Source of the DNA: Candidatus Thiodiazotropha endoloripes
Lineage (GTDB): Bacteria; Pseudomonadota; Gammaproteobacteria; Chromatiales; Chromatiaceae
Direction: 5' to 3'
Assembly (NCBI RefSeq): GCF_001708965.1
Contig: NZ_LVJW01000006.1
Coordinates: 124,001-188,000, forward strand
Length of the DNA stretch: 64,000 nt
Below the pieces are notes generated by a model, which was not told the DNA's origin, did no database searches, and saw nothing but the letters and a program-made list of their open reading frames with translations. Numbering within the stretch: the first letter of the stretch is position 1; each line of letters opens with the position of its first letter. The position numbers and the translations under genes were made by a program. Positions 25,690 to 34,377 of this stretch are shown in pieces.

Positions 25690-27767
25690 CGGCCAGTGAC
25701 CCTCGGAGCGAATCGCAGGGTTATCCAGGCCAGGCCCAACAGACCGATACCGAGTAACAGATTGAGCGGCGCCCAGGTAGCCGTTCCGGGGAGCTGTCCA
25801 AATACCGCCTGTACAGACCAGCCGGCCGGCAGACTGACCGGCAGATCGCCACCGTGAAGCGACTCATTCTGAGGACGCACCGGGGTCTTCTCAACTGCCA
25901 CCAGACTGGTAAAGGGTGAGATCAGTTGATGCTCCAAGGCGATTTTCAGGACAGCTTGGCGCCGCTGTTGAGGCGTGGTCGTACCGGTCGAGGCCATGAT
26001 CGATCTGATTCGCTCCCTGGCCCAGAGAGCATGAACTCCCGCACGCTGAGTCTCTCCCCGGCCGAGGTCGACCAGCCGACTCCAGGCCGCACCATCCCGC
26101 TCACCCACGACCTGCAGTTCACCATCGAGGTCACTCCCTTTAAGGGCCAAGAGCAGCGGTTCGCCAAGATAGAGATCGGGTAGACGTCCCGGCTCCACAT
26201 CCAACTCTCCCCGACCCTGCCAGTCGAGCCGAATATCTCTCATGCTGGGGTGCTCAAGCTTAGTAAACAGTACCTGCATGGCACTAGAGACCTCGGATAA
26301 GTCCCCAATGTAGCTGAACGAACCACGGCCAAAGTCGGCGGCGCGTTGCATGAAGTGGCTGTTCGGCGCTGATCCGATACCGACCGTAAAGAGCCGGCTG
26401 TCGCCCAGCTTATCCTGGATCAGAGTGAACAGTTGCTGCTCATTGCCCACACTGCCATCAGTGAGAAAGACGATCTGGCGTAGGCGCTCCACCTGGGCCT
26501 GCTGGTTCAGTGCCAGCTCGAGGGCCGGCCTCATCTCGGTTCCACCATCGGCACGCAGCCGATCGATAAAACCCAATGCCCGCTGCTGATTGGTGGCGGT
26601 TGCGGACTGGGGATTGGAGAACAGGGATTGACTGCGGTTGTTGAAGGCGATCAGATTGAAACGGTCATCCGGCTGCAGACGGCTGACCGCCAGTCTCAGG
26701 GCGGCTTTGGCCTGCGCCATGGAAGGACCGCTCATCGAACCGGAACGATCGATAATGAACACCAGCTCCCTGGAGAGCACCTCCGCTGCTGTTGCTGACG
26801 CCGGTGGCATCAGCATCAGCAGGGCGTAGTCCTGACCCTGCCACTGTTCACGAAACAGGGCCAGTTGCGGCTCTGCACCGATCTCAGGTCGCCAGTTGAT
26901 GACAATATCCCGATCTGCCTGCACCTCACCATCCGCCAATCGAAGATGGACCACACCCGGCTCTTTCCGCTCTTCCACCATCCGGTGATAACGGCTGACC
27001 ACCTGTGACAGTGGCATACCGGCATCGATCCGAACCTCCATCGCCAGGGGATTGATCAGGCCGGCGCCTTCAGCAATCACCGGTGGTGATATGGAAGCGG
27101 CCTCATCCAGCGACAACTGTTTCGGGATATAGCGGGGTGCAACCACCATAGGGAAGCGCAGTTCAAACTCCTCTCCGGAGTAGTCTACGGTCTGCTGAAA
27201 TTCGATCGTTACCCGCACCTGCTCACCCGGTGCAATATTGGTTGCCGAAAGGGTAAAAATATTCGGCCTCTGCTGAGACAGCAGACTGGCCTTTTTGCCC
27301 GCCTCTCTGGCCTGCCTGAAGATCCGTTTGGCGGCCGCCTTCTCCTCGATCACCCCTTCAATACGCCGCTTGCCGATCTGCATCCTCATCCGTTCCACTG
27401 CACTCCCTTCGGCCAGTGGAAACTGGTAGTTACCCTCCATCCAGAGCTGGCTGGGATTGGTAAATACCTGCTCCACTTTCACCCAGGCCAGCATACCGGC
27501 CACATCGATCTCGACTCGGGTGTTGAGCAGTGGTGCCATCTCGATCTGACGACCATCCAGGCTTATCAGCTGCAGCCCCGCCGCGGTTTCACCGGCTGGA
27601 TCCGCCTGTGCACTACTCCAGCCGAAAACCAGCAGGATCAGCAACACGCCAGCGGACAGCCCGGTCATTACCGCTGCCAGCAGGGTAAACAGCATATCGA
27701 CGATAAAGGCCCTGCTGAATTGAACCTTGAGTGGTGTTTTAAGATCAGTTTCTGTGCTTACACCCAT
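25680..27767 (-). CDS. sortase target: VIT + vWA protein with LPGTA sorting signal
   Basis: A 695-residue protein of the marine proteobacterial sortase-target type. A membrane span/signal anchor (about 15-45) leads to a VIT domain (about 45-175), then a vWA domain with MIDAS DRSGSMS near 337. The C-terminal sorting signal has LPGTA at 659-663, a hydrophobic span (LNLLLGIGLLGLAWITLRF) and a basic tail (APRVTGRWV). The family resembles inter-alpha-trypsin inhibitor heavy chains. GGAGG six bases upstream supports the ATG. The N-terminus overlaps a 53-aa ORF. It lies between PdsO and the sortase, as in known loci; the biological role of the displayed protein is unknown. Confidence 0.92.
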   Translation of the reverse strand: MGVSTETDLKTPLKVQFSRAFIVDMLFTLLAAVMTGLSAGVLLILLVFGWSSAQADPAGETAAGLQLISLDGRQIEMAPLLNTRVEIDVAGMLAWVKVEQVFTNPSQLWMEGNYQFPLAEGSAVERMRMQIGKRRIEGVIEEKAAAKRIFRQAREAGKKASLLSQQRPNIFTLSATNIAPGEQVRVTIEFQQTVDYSGEEFELRFPMVVAPRYIPKQLSLDEAASISPPVIAEGAGLINPLAMEVRIDAGMPLSQVVSRYHRMVEERKEPGVVHLRLADGEVQADRDIVINWRPEIGAEPQLALFREQWQGQDYALLMLMPPASATAAEVLSRELVFIIDRSGSMSGPSMAQAKAALRLAVSRLQPDDRFNLIAFNNRSQSLFSNPQSATATNQQRALGFIDRLRADGGTEMRPALELALNQQAQVERLRQIVFLTDGSVGNEQQLFTLIQDKLGDSRLFTVGIGSAPNSHFMQRAADFGRGSFSYIGDLSEVSSAMQVLFTKLEHPSMRDIRLDWQGRGELDVEPGRLPDLYLGEPLLLALKGSDLDGELQVVGERDGAAWSRLVDLGRGETQRAGVHALWARERIRSIMASTGTTTPQQRRQAVLKIALEHQLISPFTSLVAVEKTPVRPQNESLHGGDLPVSLPAGWSVQAVFGQLPGTATWAPLNLLLGIGLLGLAWITLRFAPRVTGRWV

Positions 27768-27906
27768 TGCGACCTCCCAGTTGCACTTTTTTCCCCTTCA
27801 CGGCCCGCCGGGGGGCAGTTGCAACCCGGCGATAGCTGAAGCTGAGGATCTGTTCCGGCGAGCCGTAGACAAAGGCTTCGCTGATCGGCTGAAGCCTCCC
27901 TTTCAT
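27745..27906 (-). CDS. candidate 53-aa ORF between pdsO and the sortase target
   Basis: This short frame encodes a basic 53-residue peptide starting MKGRLQPISEAFVYGSPEQI and ending KKVQLGGRNGCKHRN. Its ATG overlaps the pdsO stop as ATGA, and GGAG lies seven bases upstream, so translation could be coupled to pdsO. Its 3' end overlaps the target gene by 23 bases in another frame. There is no signal peptide or membrane span. No family recognised. The junction architecture (ATGA, spacing, same strand) is what makes it credible; it could still be a chance frame in a 135-base gap. Confidence 0.45.
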   Translation of the reverse strand: MKGRLQPISEAFVYGSPEQILSFSYRRVATAPRRAVKGKKVQLGGRNGCKHRN

Positions 27907-28589
27907 GAAGCATCTCCATGCAACAGGGTGAGTTGCACCATACGGTCAAAAGCGAGTCCTTCCACATCGGTCAACGGGTAGATAGCGGCCGACTCTCCCT
28001 GATAACGCAGCTTGATGCGTTCTGATGAGAGACCTGCATCGATCAGCATGGTTGCCACTGCCTCAGCGCGCTTACGACTCAAGTGATGATTGAACGCCTC
28101 TGTACCACGCTGGTCGGCTCCGGCTTCGACCAGCAGCTGAAACTGGGGAAAGGCTTTGAGCATCTCCGCCAGGGAGTTCAGCTGCTCAACCATCTTCGGT
28201 TCAATTTGACTGCTGCCGGTACGAAACCCCAGACAGAAACTGAATCCCTCCTGCAGTGCCAGCAGCGAGCCATCCTGCTGCTGTTGCTCGAACTGCTGCT
28301 GATGGGCATGGGCCTGAGTGAGAAGGAAATCCGACTCAGACTGGGATTTTGGCGGGGCTTTCGCGGCCAACTCCAACTTCTCATTCTCGGCATGAAGATC
28401 GCCGATTACCGCTCCGCTGGTAAAACCGAGTACCGCTCCCGGCGGTCCACCCAGCAGGCCACCGGCCAGCATACCGAGCAGCGAACCGTAGAAGCCCTCT
28501 TTTGGTGCTGTTTCAACTTGCTCCTGGGCAAACGCAGGCGTCTGCAGCAGCAGACCGGCAAGGGATACGATGATAAGATGTTTTTTCAT
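27903..28589 (-). CDS. pdsO: PdsO, sortase-system OmpA-family protein
   Basis: A 228-residue exported protein. ATG at 28589 (AGGAG nine bases upstream) gives the signal peptide MKKHLIIVSLAGLLLQTPAFA; the longer open frame adds 18 non-signal residues. A glycine-zipper segment (GMLAGGLLGGPPGAVLGFTSGAVIGD) could insert in a membrane. A Gln-rich coiled region follows, then an OmpA-type peptidoglycan-binding domain (VEAGADQRGTEAFNHHLSRKRAEAV). This layout is the sortase-associated PdsO type. It likely anchors part of the system to peptidoglycan. Confidence 0.88.
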   Translation of the reverse strand: MKKHLIIVSLAGLLLQTPAFAQEQVETAPKEGFYGSLLGMLAGGLLGGPPGAVLGFTSGAVIGDLHAENEKLELAAKAPPKSQSESDFLLTQAHAHQQQFEQQQQDGSLLALQEGFSFCLGFRTGSSQIEPKMVEQLNSLAEMLKAFPQFQLLVEAGADQRGTEAFNHHLSRKRAEAVATMLIDAGLSSERIKLRYQGESAAIYPLTDVEGLAFDRMVQLTLLHGDAS

Positions 28590-28995
28590 TTTGATTACTC
28601 CTGGATGTTGAACCAGCGCACCATCCATGGTGTTTATAGGCACTCCGTGCCGGCGCCGGAATTCTTTGCTTTGCGGGAGTAATTACACGCCAGAGAAATG
28701 GCCTGCATGGAGCAAAATGGTGGCGAATGAGTGGCGAAATGTGGCAGAAATATGGCAGCAGTCAAAACCTTGCCTACAATAGACAGCGGAGCTGTGAGTC
28801 GATTCAAGGGAATACGGGGAGGTCGACGCGCACCTAGGACGTCTGAGGAGATGGCATGGAACTGCGCTTCCTGAAAGCTGTGACGGAGTGGCAGTTCCAT
28901 TAGCTGTTTAAAAAACCATAATCTAATTATGGACTAAAGTTACTGATGGAGAATGCCGACACGGAATAGCATCTGCAAGGAACTGCCCTTAAAAA
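28590..28995. other. divergent promoter region of the sortase locus
   Basis: About 400 bases separate pdsO (minus) from the binding-protein operon (plus). It must carry promoters for both. A perfect dyad is at 28916-28932. Minus-strand frames in it look like chance. Confidence 0.55.
28916..28932. promoter_or_regulatory. palindromic site CCATAATCTAATTATGG
   Basis: Perfect 7-bp inverted arms (CCATAAT / ATTATGG) with a CTA centre, AT-rich, 64 bases before the start of the plus-strand operon. The form suits a dimeric transcription factor. A short RNA hairpin is the alternative. Confidence 0.4.
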
Positions 28996-29415
28996 ATGAC
29001 AACCAACTATCGCGCATTTGCAGTCGGTTTGCTGCTCTGCCTATCGAGCTCAGCAAATTCCGTCGACCTGGTGATCAATCGGGACATCGATTACGAGAGT
29101 CTTTCCCGCAATACCCTGCGTTCCATTTTTAGTATGCGTATGACCCAGTGGCCGAATGGCAAGCCGATACGTGTCTTCGTTATGGGGGATAAAACTTCAC
29201 AACACGCCGACTTCAGTAAACATGTACTTGGGGTTTTTCCCCACCAGCTGCGGCGAGCCTGGAATCGGCAGATCTACTCCGGAATGGGACAGGCCCCCAT
29301 GAAGGTCAATACTGAAGCAGAGATGCTGGAACAGATTGAAAATACACCTGGCGCTATCGGCTATCTTACCGAGGACTATATCAATGAGCGTGTACGGAAG
29401 CTCTCCGTTGAATAA
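28996..29415 (+). CDS. short PstS-like periplasmic binding protein
   Basis: A 139-residue exported protein (signal peptide about 1-22) with one lobe of a PBP-like/phosphate-binding fold. LVINRDIDYESLSRNTLRSIFSMRMTQWPNGKPI and FSKHVLG...RRAWNRQIYSG match the short substrate-binding-domain proteins related to PstS. It ends with the common GAIGYLTEDY element. It is too short for a complete two-lobed transporter protein, and no ABC permease is nearby. It is the first gene of an operon with an outer-membrane barrel and a GGDEF-EAL enzyme, which suggests ligand sensing rather than uptake. Confidence 0.75.
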   Translation: MTTNYRAFAVGLLLCLSSSANSVDLVINRDIDYESLSRNTLRSIFSMRMTQWPNGKPIRVFVMGDKTSQHADFSKHVLGVFPHQLRRAWNRQIYSGMGQAPMKVNTEAEMLEQIENTPGAIGYLTEDYINERVRKLSVE

Positions 29416-29425
29416 GTGCTGGGCC

Positions 29426-30592
29426 ATGAGGCTGCTGGCACTACTGCTGTTATCTGCAAATGGATTATCAGCGTCTGAAATCGACCCGTTGGATGGGGCA
29501 CTACAGGTACATGGTTTCCTGACCCAGGCCTACGTGAAGACAACAGAGAACAGCTTTTTCGGTGACAGCCAGGATGGCAGTTGGGATTTTCGGGAGCTGG
29601 GGATCAACAGCTCCTATCGGTTCACACCGAGCACCATGGCATCAGTCCAACTCCTCTCCCGCCGCGCAGGAGAGATGTACGACGGCTCCCTGGACCTCGA
29701 TTATGCGCAGTTCGACTCCACCCTCTATATAGCGGATGCCAATCGCGTCGGCATCATCCTAGGTCGTTACAAGAACCCTTTCGGTCTCTATAACGACACC
29801 CGGGATGTGGCAGCAACCCGCCCTGGCATATTCATGCCCCAAGCGATCTACTGGGACCGGGTGAGAAACATGGTACTTTCGAATGACGGCGCTCAGCTGT
29901 TTGGTGACATGCAGGTTGATGAGCACCGTATTTCCATCCGTTTGATTGGAGGAAAAACCCCGATCGACGAAAATGTTGAAAAGTCCTATCTCAATCCCCT
30001 GCTCGACCCTGAAATGGAACAGGATGGGCTGACCCTGGGTGGCCGTCTGCTCTACGAGTGGGATGGAGGGCGCTTCAATCTTGCCTACAGCAGCGCCCAT
30101 TTAACCCTCGATGCCGAGACCAGCCTGTTGCCGGATGGTGAGGTAGAGATCGATTACCAGGTCCTATCAGCGCAATACAACAGCGGCAGCTGGAGTCTGA
30201 CCCTAGAGTATATGCAGGAGCCATTGAACTACTCCGGTTTTGGCGGATTGATGGATGCCGGCGACACCACCCTGGATGGCTACTACCTGCAAGGCACCTA
30301 TCGTTTACGGGATGATCTGGAACTGTTTGCCCGATATGAGGAGAGCCACTACGACAAGGAGGATAAACGAGGTGAAAAGACAGCTCAGCGTCTGGGCTTT
30401 GAAGCGCACAATTTCTATAGCCGGGTCTCCACTCTGGGTCTACTCTGGGAGGTAACGGAAGGCTTGATCGTTCGGAGTGAATTCAGTCAGGTGGATGGTA
30501 CGATTTTTCTCTCCAACCTGGAAAATCCACCGCCTGATGAACGGTCACGTAACTGGAACCTCTTCTCATTGCTCGTCTCCTACAGTTTTTGA
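29426..30592 (+). CDS. outer-membrane beta-barrel (porin-like) protein
   Basis: From ATG 29426 the 388-residue product has a signal peptide (MRLLALLLLSANGLSA). Alternating amphipathic strands follow (LQVHGFLTQAYVKTTE, VGIILGRYKNPFGLYND, GYYLQGTYRLRDDLELFARYEES), and it ends in the aromatic terminus SLLVSYSF expected for BamA-dependent barrels. An ATG at 29384 or a TTG at 29408 could extend it slightly. The start lies 10 bases after the binding-protein stop, so it is in the same operon. The barrel resembles OprO/P-like or sulfur-oxidiser hypothetical porins in general features; the permeant is unknown. Confidence 0.8.
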   Translation: MRLLALLLLSANGLSASEIDPLDGALQVHGFLTQAYVKTTENSFFGDSQDGSWDFRELGINSSYRFTPSTMASVQLLSRRAGEMYDGSLDLDYAQFDSTLYIADANRVGIILGRYKNPFGLYNDTRDVAATRPGIFMPQAIYWDRVRNMVLSNDGAQLFGDMQVDEHRISIRLIGGKTPIDENVEKSYLNPLLDPEMEQDGLTLGGRLLYEWDGGRFNLAYSSAHLTLDAETSLLPDGEVEIDYQVLSAQYNSGSWSLTLEYMQEPLNYSGFGGLMDAGDTTLDGYYLQGTYRLRDDLELFARYEESHYDKEDKRGEKTAQRLGFEAHNFYSRVSTLGLLWEVTEGLIVRSEFSQVDGTIFLSNLENPPPDERSRNWNLFSLLVSYSF

Positions 30593-30600
30593 GCAGATCG

Positions 30601-33531
30601 ATGCCGCAACAGAATCTGAATGGCATAATTGAAGAACACCAGGCAGAGAAACAGCCCTACTTCCTCAGTCTGAAGTGGAAGGTCATGCTGCTGTTCAGTC
30701 TGGTGGTGCTGATCATGAATGCCGGCCTGGCAGGCATGGGTTATCTCCAGCAGCTGAAGTTGTTCGATACCTATCAACAACAGATCCATCAACAGCAGAA
30801 CAGGCAGGTCAAGTCGTTACTGGATACCAGCTTCTACCGTCTGGAACAGATTGCACTGATGATTCCCTCCCTGGCAGAAGCGGCCAGCCAGGACAGCTCC
30901 ATTCCGTTGAGCAAAAAACTGCAGACCTTCTTCCTGCACAGCGCCGTCACCCTGGAGATGGAGTGGGGGCTTGAAGAGGCGGCCTACTACAGTAATGAAA
31001 ACATATTAGAGTTTAATTGGCAGACCGGTAGTCTCGACGCCCCCTTCATAGAGCTGGTCAACTCGGTCAACAGGCTGGAGACGCCTCTGACCATGCTGCA
31101 ATGTAATATCCGCTGCAGCCAGTATGTGGCCACGCCTCTGCTGTATAAGGGTAAGCATGCCGGTGTCATCCTGGTGGGACGATCCATCGCCGACGTGATA
31201 ATCGAATTCAATGAACTGGCAAAGACCGATATTGCGGTCATCAGCCATATCGATCAGGCCTCCCGATTTGACCACCACTCCCGTTTTTTAGGCAATTGGC
31301 AGCGCTACATCAGCGCCTCAAGCAACCTGAAAAGGCTGTTGCCTCTGTTCCAGGATACGGCTGAACAAGTTGATTTGAACACCCTGATCAATGAGGGACA
31401 CACAGCCAGTTTCAACGGCAAGGAGTACACCTTCAATCTGGTTCCGGCCAGCAGTGATGCCTCAGTGATTTCTGCGGATTTCATTCTGGTAAGTAATATC
31501 ACACCGGTGGTACAGCAGATCCGACAGGCAACCACCCAGTCGGTATTGATCGGCATCCTCGGCTTCATCCTCTCAGAACTGATGTTGGCGGCCGTGCTCT
31601 GGAATCCGATGAAACGTCTGCTGATGATCTCTGACAGCCTGCCCCTGCTGGCAAAAAACGCCTTCGAACAGGTCCGCCAAAAACTCAGTCTGAAACACCA
31701 TGACTGGTATCAGGATGAGATAGACGTCGCCAGTGACTCCGCCATTGAATTGACCTACACACTGGAGAGTCTCAACGAAGAGATCGCCCACAATACCAAC
31801 AGCTTGATCAAACGCAGTGAAGAGCTGGCACGGGAGCGAGATTTCCTCAGCACCATCATGAACAGCGCTCAGGTGATCATTCTCACTCAGGATATGGATG
31901 GTGCCATTCTGACCATGAATACCGAGGGGTGTAAGTTTATCGGTATCAATGATTATCGCCGGGGTAGCGGCTACTTCAGCGATCTCTATATGAATGCCGA
32001 GGTCGCCAATGAGATGTTACCGGTGATGAATGGATTGAGGCAGGGTATGATCCATGTCTACCAGCATGATGCTTCGGCCTTCTCATCGGATGGGCAGAAT
32101 AAAACCATATCCTGGGTCCACTCCAACCTGGTCGAAAAGCCGATAGCCGGTATACCGGCTGTGCTCTCAATCGGGCTCGATATCACCGACCGGGAACTGG
32201 CGGAACAGCGGCTGGCCTGGCTGGCCAATCACGACCCACTCACCGAACTCAATAACCGTCGTTATTTCCAGACAGAGTTTGAAAAGATCATCACGCTGGC
32301 TGAACGCTACAACCACTCCAGCGCACTGCTGTTTTTCGACCTGGATCAGTTCAAGTACATCAACGATTCCAGCGGACACCACACCGGTGACGCCATGTTG
32401 CAGATCGTAGCCCGTAAACTGCGTGAGATCACCCGCTCAACCGACCTCATCGCACGACTTGGGGGAGATGAGTTTGCGATTGTCATACCCGAAGCCGATA
32501 TACCTGCAGCCACCCGCTATGCGGACAAAATTCTCAGCGAGCTGAAGAAGATCACCATTCCGCTGAAGGGGCACAGCCATCGGGTCTCTGCCAGCATCGG
32601 TATCGTTGCCTACCCAAACCATGGCAGCAATGCCAACGAACTGCTCTCGAATGCGGATCTCGCCATGTATCAGGCCAAAGAGTCTGGCCGTGACCAGTGG
32701 CATCTCTTCTCCAGCAGTGAACAGGCTCGTGAACAGATGAGTGCCCGGGCTACCTGGAAAGACAAGATCGAACGGGCCCTCTCCGAGAATGGCTTCATAC
32801 TCTACTTCCAACCGATCCTGGAGATCAGCAGCGGCATCATCTCCCACTACGAAGTGCTGATCAGAATGGTGGAGAAGGATGGGTCGATTGCGATGCCCGG
32901 CGAGTTCATCCCGGTTGCCGAGCGAACAGGACTGATCCACCAGATCAATCGCTATGTGTTGCGGGCATCAGTCGCCAAGCTGGCCAGTCTGAACCAACAG
33001 GATATCGATATCACCCTGTCGATCAACCTCTCGGGCCGGGTGATCGATGACCCGGAACTGCTGCCCCAACTGACCCACCTGGTCAACAGTAGCGGCATCG
33101 ACCCGACCAGACTGGTATTCGAGTTGACCGAGACCGCCGCATTGGCCGATGTGAATGCCGCCGAGCGGCTGATGAAAGAGCTGCAAGCGATTGGCTGCCG
33201 CTTTGCACTGGATGATTTTGGCGTCGGTTTCTCATCCTTCTACTATCTGCGTGAACTGCCGTTGGACATCGTCAAGATCGACGGCTCCTTCATCAGGCAG
33301 CTACCCACCAACTCCATGGATCAGGTTTTCGTCAAGGCACTGACAGAAATGGCCACCGCACTGGGCAAGGATACGGTCGCCGAATTTGTCGAAGACGAAG
33401 CGACTCTGACACTGCTGAAAGAGATCGGCGTGATCTATGCACAGGGATACTATATCGGCAGACCCTCACCGGAAATTCCGATTAAGAACCTGCCCATACA
33501 GAAACGGCAGGCGGAGACCCTGCAAAGCTAA
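30601..33531 (+). CDS. transmembrane sensor GGDEF-EAL protein
   Basis: A 976-residue inner-membrane c-di-GMP enzyme. TM1 is near 27-47, a roughly 260-residue periplasmic sensor (Cache-like in length) follows, TM2 is near 315-334 (VLIGILGFILSELMLAAVLW), then a coiled helix and a PAS domain (about 415-525). GGDEF is intact at 621-625. The EAL site is EVL (Glu751), and the other key residues are kept (NLSGR, ELTETAA, DDFGVGFSS, KIDGSFI, AQGYYIG). It may therefore be bifunctional. ATG at 30601 is used; a TTG four codons earlier overlaps the barrel gene stop. The operon context suggests its periplasmic domain reads the state of the binding protein. Confidence 0.88.
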   Translation: MPQQNLNGIIEEHQAEKQPYFLSLKWKVMLLFSLVVLIMNAGLAGMGYLQQLKLFDTYQQQIHQQQNRQVKSLLDTSFYRLEQIALMIPSLAEAASQDSSIPLSKKLQTFFLHSAVTLEMEWGLEEAAYYSNENILEFNWQTGSLDAPFIELVNSVNRLETPLTMLQCNIRCSQYVATPLLYKGKHAGVILVGRSIADVIIEFNELAKTDIAVISHIDQASRFDHHSRFLGNWQRYISASSNLKRLLPLFQDTAEQVDLNTLINEGHTASFNGKEYTFNLVPASSDASVISADFILVSNITPVVQQIRQATTQSVLIGILGFILSELMLAAVLWNPMKRLLMISDSLPLLAKNAFEQVRQKLSLKHHDWYQDEIDVASDSAIELTYTLESLNEEIAHNTNSLIKRSEELARERDFLSTIMNSAQVIILTQDMDGAILTMNTEGCKFIGINDYRRGSGYFSDLYMNAEVANEMLPVMNGLRQGMIHVYQHDASAFSSDGQNKTISWVHSNLVEKPIAGIPAVLSIGLDITDRELAEQRLAWLANHDPLTELNNRRYFQTEFEKIITLAERYNHSSALLFFDLDQFKYINDSSGHHTGDAMLQIVARKLREITRSTDLIARLGGDEFAIVIPEADIPAATRYADKILSELKKITIPLKGHSHRVSASIGIVAYPNHGSNANELLSNADLAMYQAKESGRDQWHLFSSSEQAREQMSARATWKDKIERALSENGFILYFQPILEISSGIISHYEVLIRMVEKDGSIAMPGEFIPVAERTGLIHQINRYVLRASVAKLASLNQQDIDITLSINLSGRVIDDPELLPQLTHLVNSSGIDPTRLVFELTETAALADVNAAERLMKELQAIGCRFALDDFGVGFSSFYYLRELPLDIVKIDGSFIRQLPTNSMDQVFVKALTEMATALGKDTVAEFVEDEATLTLLKEIGVIYAQGYYIGRPSPEIPIKNLPIQKRQAETLQS

Positions 33532-33595
33532 AGCTGCTCCGTTTTTTACTGCGAATGGATACCAGCAGTCGCAACAGGTTAAGCAATAGTTAGAA

Positions 33596-33615
33596 ACCCG
33601 CTCTGCGGGTATAAT
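33596..33615 (+). promoter_or_regulatory. hairpin plus TATAAT upstream of pdsR
   Basis: ACCCGC-TCT-GCGGGT (33596-33610) is a perfect dyad whose last T begins TATAAT (33610-33615), 66 bases before pdsR. It could be an operator overlapping a -10 element. The -35 match is poor, so this is tentative. Confidence 0.35.
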
Positions 33616-33681
33616 CAAACATCCAAACCCGACCAAGGGTCGAAAGATCCACCCAAATCCAACAGATAACCAGACTGTACT

Positions 33682-34374
33682 GTGGCCAAAAGAGAAATTG
33701 CCATCATCGAGGACGAGCAGGCGATCCGGGACAACACGATCGACTTTCTGACCCGCCGGGGATACAGCGTAAAGGGTTTTGCCAGCCGTGCAGAGGCTCT
33801 TTCCGCCTTTGTCGGCAAGCTGCCTGACCTGGTGATTCTGGACATCGGCCTGGCGGACGATGTGGATGGGGGATTTGAGCTCTGTCGGGAGCTGCGCAGT
33901 CGCTCCAGCACGCTGCCGATCATCTTTCTAACCGCCAGGGACAGCGATTTCGATAGCGTCGCCGGGCTGCGCCTTGGTGCTGATGACTACATCAGTAAGG
34001 AGACCAGCCTGCCCCAGCTGGTGGCACGCATAGCCGCCCTGTTTCGCCGTATCGAGGCGATGCAGGAGCCGCAGAAGCCGCAGCAACCACTGCAACGCAA
34101 TGATCTTCGTATTGATGTGGATCGACTCATGGCTGAGTGGCGGGGATCCTCTCTCCAGCTGACGGTTACCGAATTCTGGATGCTGCATGCCCTGGTTCGC
34201 CATCCGGGCCATGTCCGCAGCCGGGACAAGCTGATGGAGGAGGCTCATATCTACGTCGACAGCAGCAGTGTCTCAACCCACATCAAACGCATTCGACGAA
34301 AATTCCTCGAAATCGATCCTGAGTTTGCTCATATCGATACGGTCTACGGTGCGGGATACCGCTGGAAACCCTAA
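33682..34374 (+). CDS. pdsR: PdsR, sortase-system response regulator (OmpR type)
   Basis: A 230-residue response regulator. The receiver domain has acidic Glu10/Asp11, phosphoacceptor Asp54 and TAR at the switch region; the C-terminal winged helix is OmpR/PhoB-like (LTVTEFWMLHALVRHPGHV, STHIKRIRRKFLEIDPEFAHIDTVYGAGYRW). Start is GTG at 33682. Sequence and partner match the dedicated sortase-system regulator PdsR. The kinase gene follows after 3 bases. It probably controls the pdsO-target-sortase operon about 5 kb away; the binding site is not known. Confidence 0.88.
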   Translation: MAKREIAIIEDEQAIRDNTIDFLTRRGYSVKGFASRAEALSAFVGKLPDLVILDIGLADDVDGGFELCRELRSRSSTLPIIFLTARDSDFDSVAGLRLGADDYISKETSLPQLVARIAALFRRIEAMQEPQKPQQPLQRNDLRIDVDRLMAEWRGSSLQLTVTEFWMLHALVRHPGHVRSRDKLMEEAHIYVDSSSVSTHIKRIRRKFLEIDPEFAHIDTVYGAGYRWKP

Positions 34375-34377
34375 ACA

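Noticed and set aside
33596-33610. Hairpin upstream of pdsR as a terminator of the GGDEF-EAL operon
   Set aside because: It is followed by TATAATCAAAC rather than a T tract, so an operator or promoter dyad is more likely.
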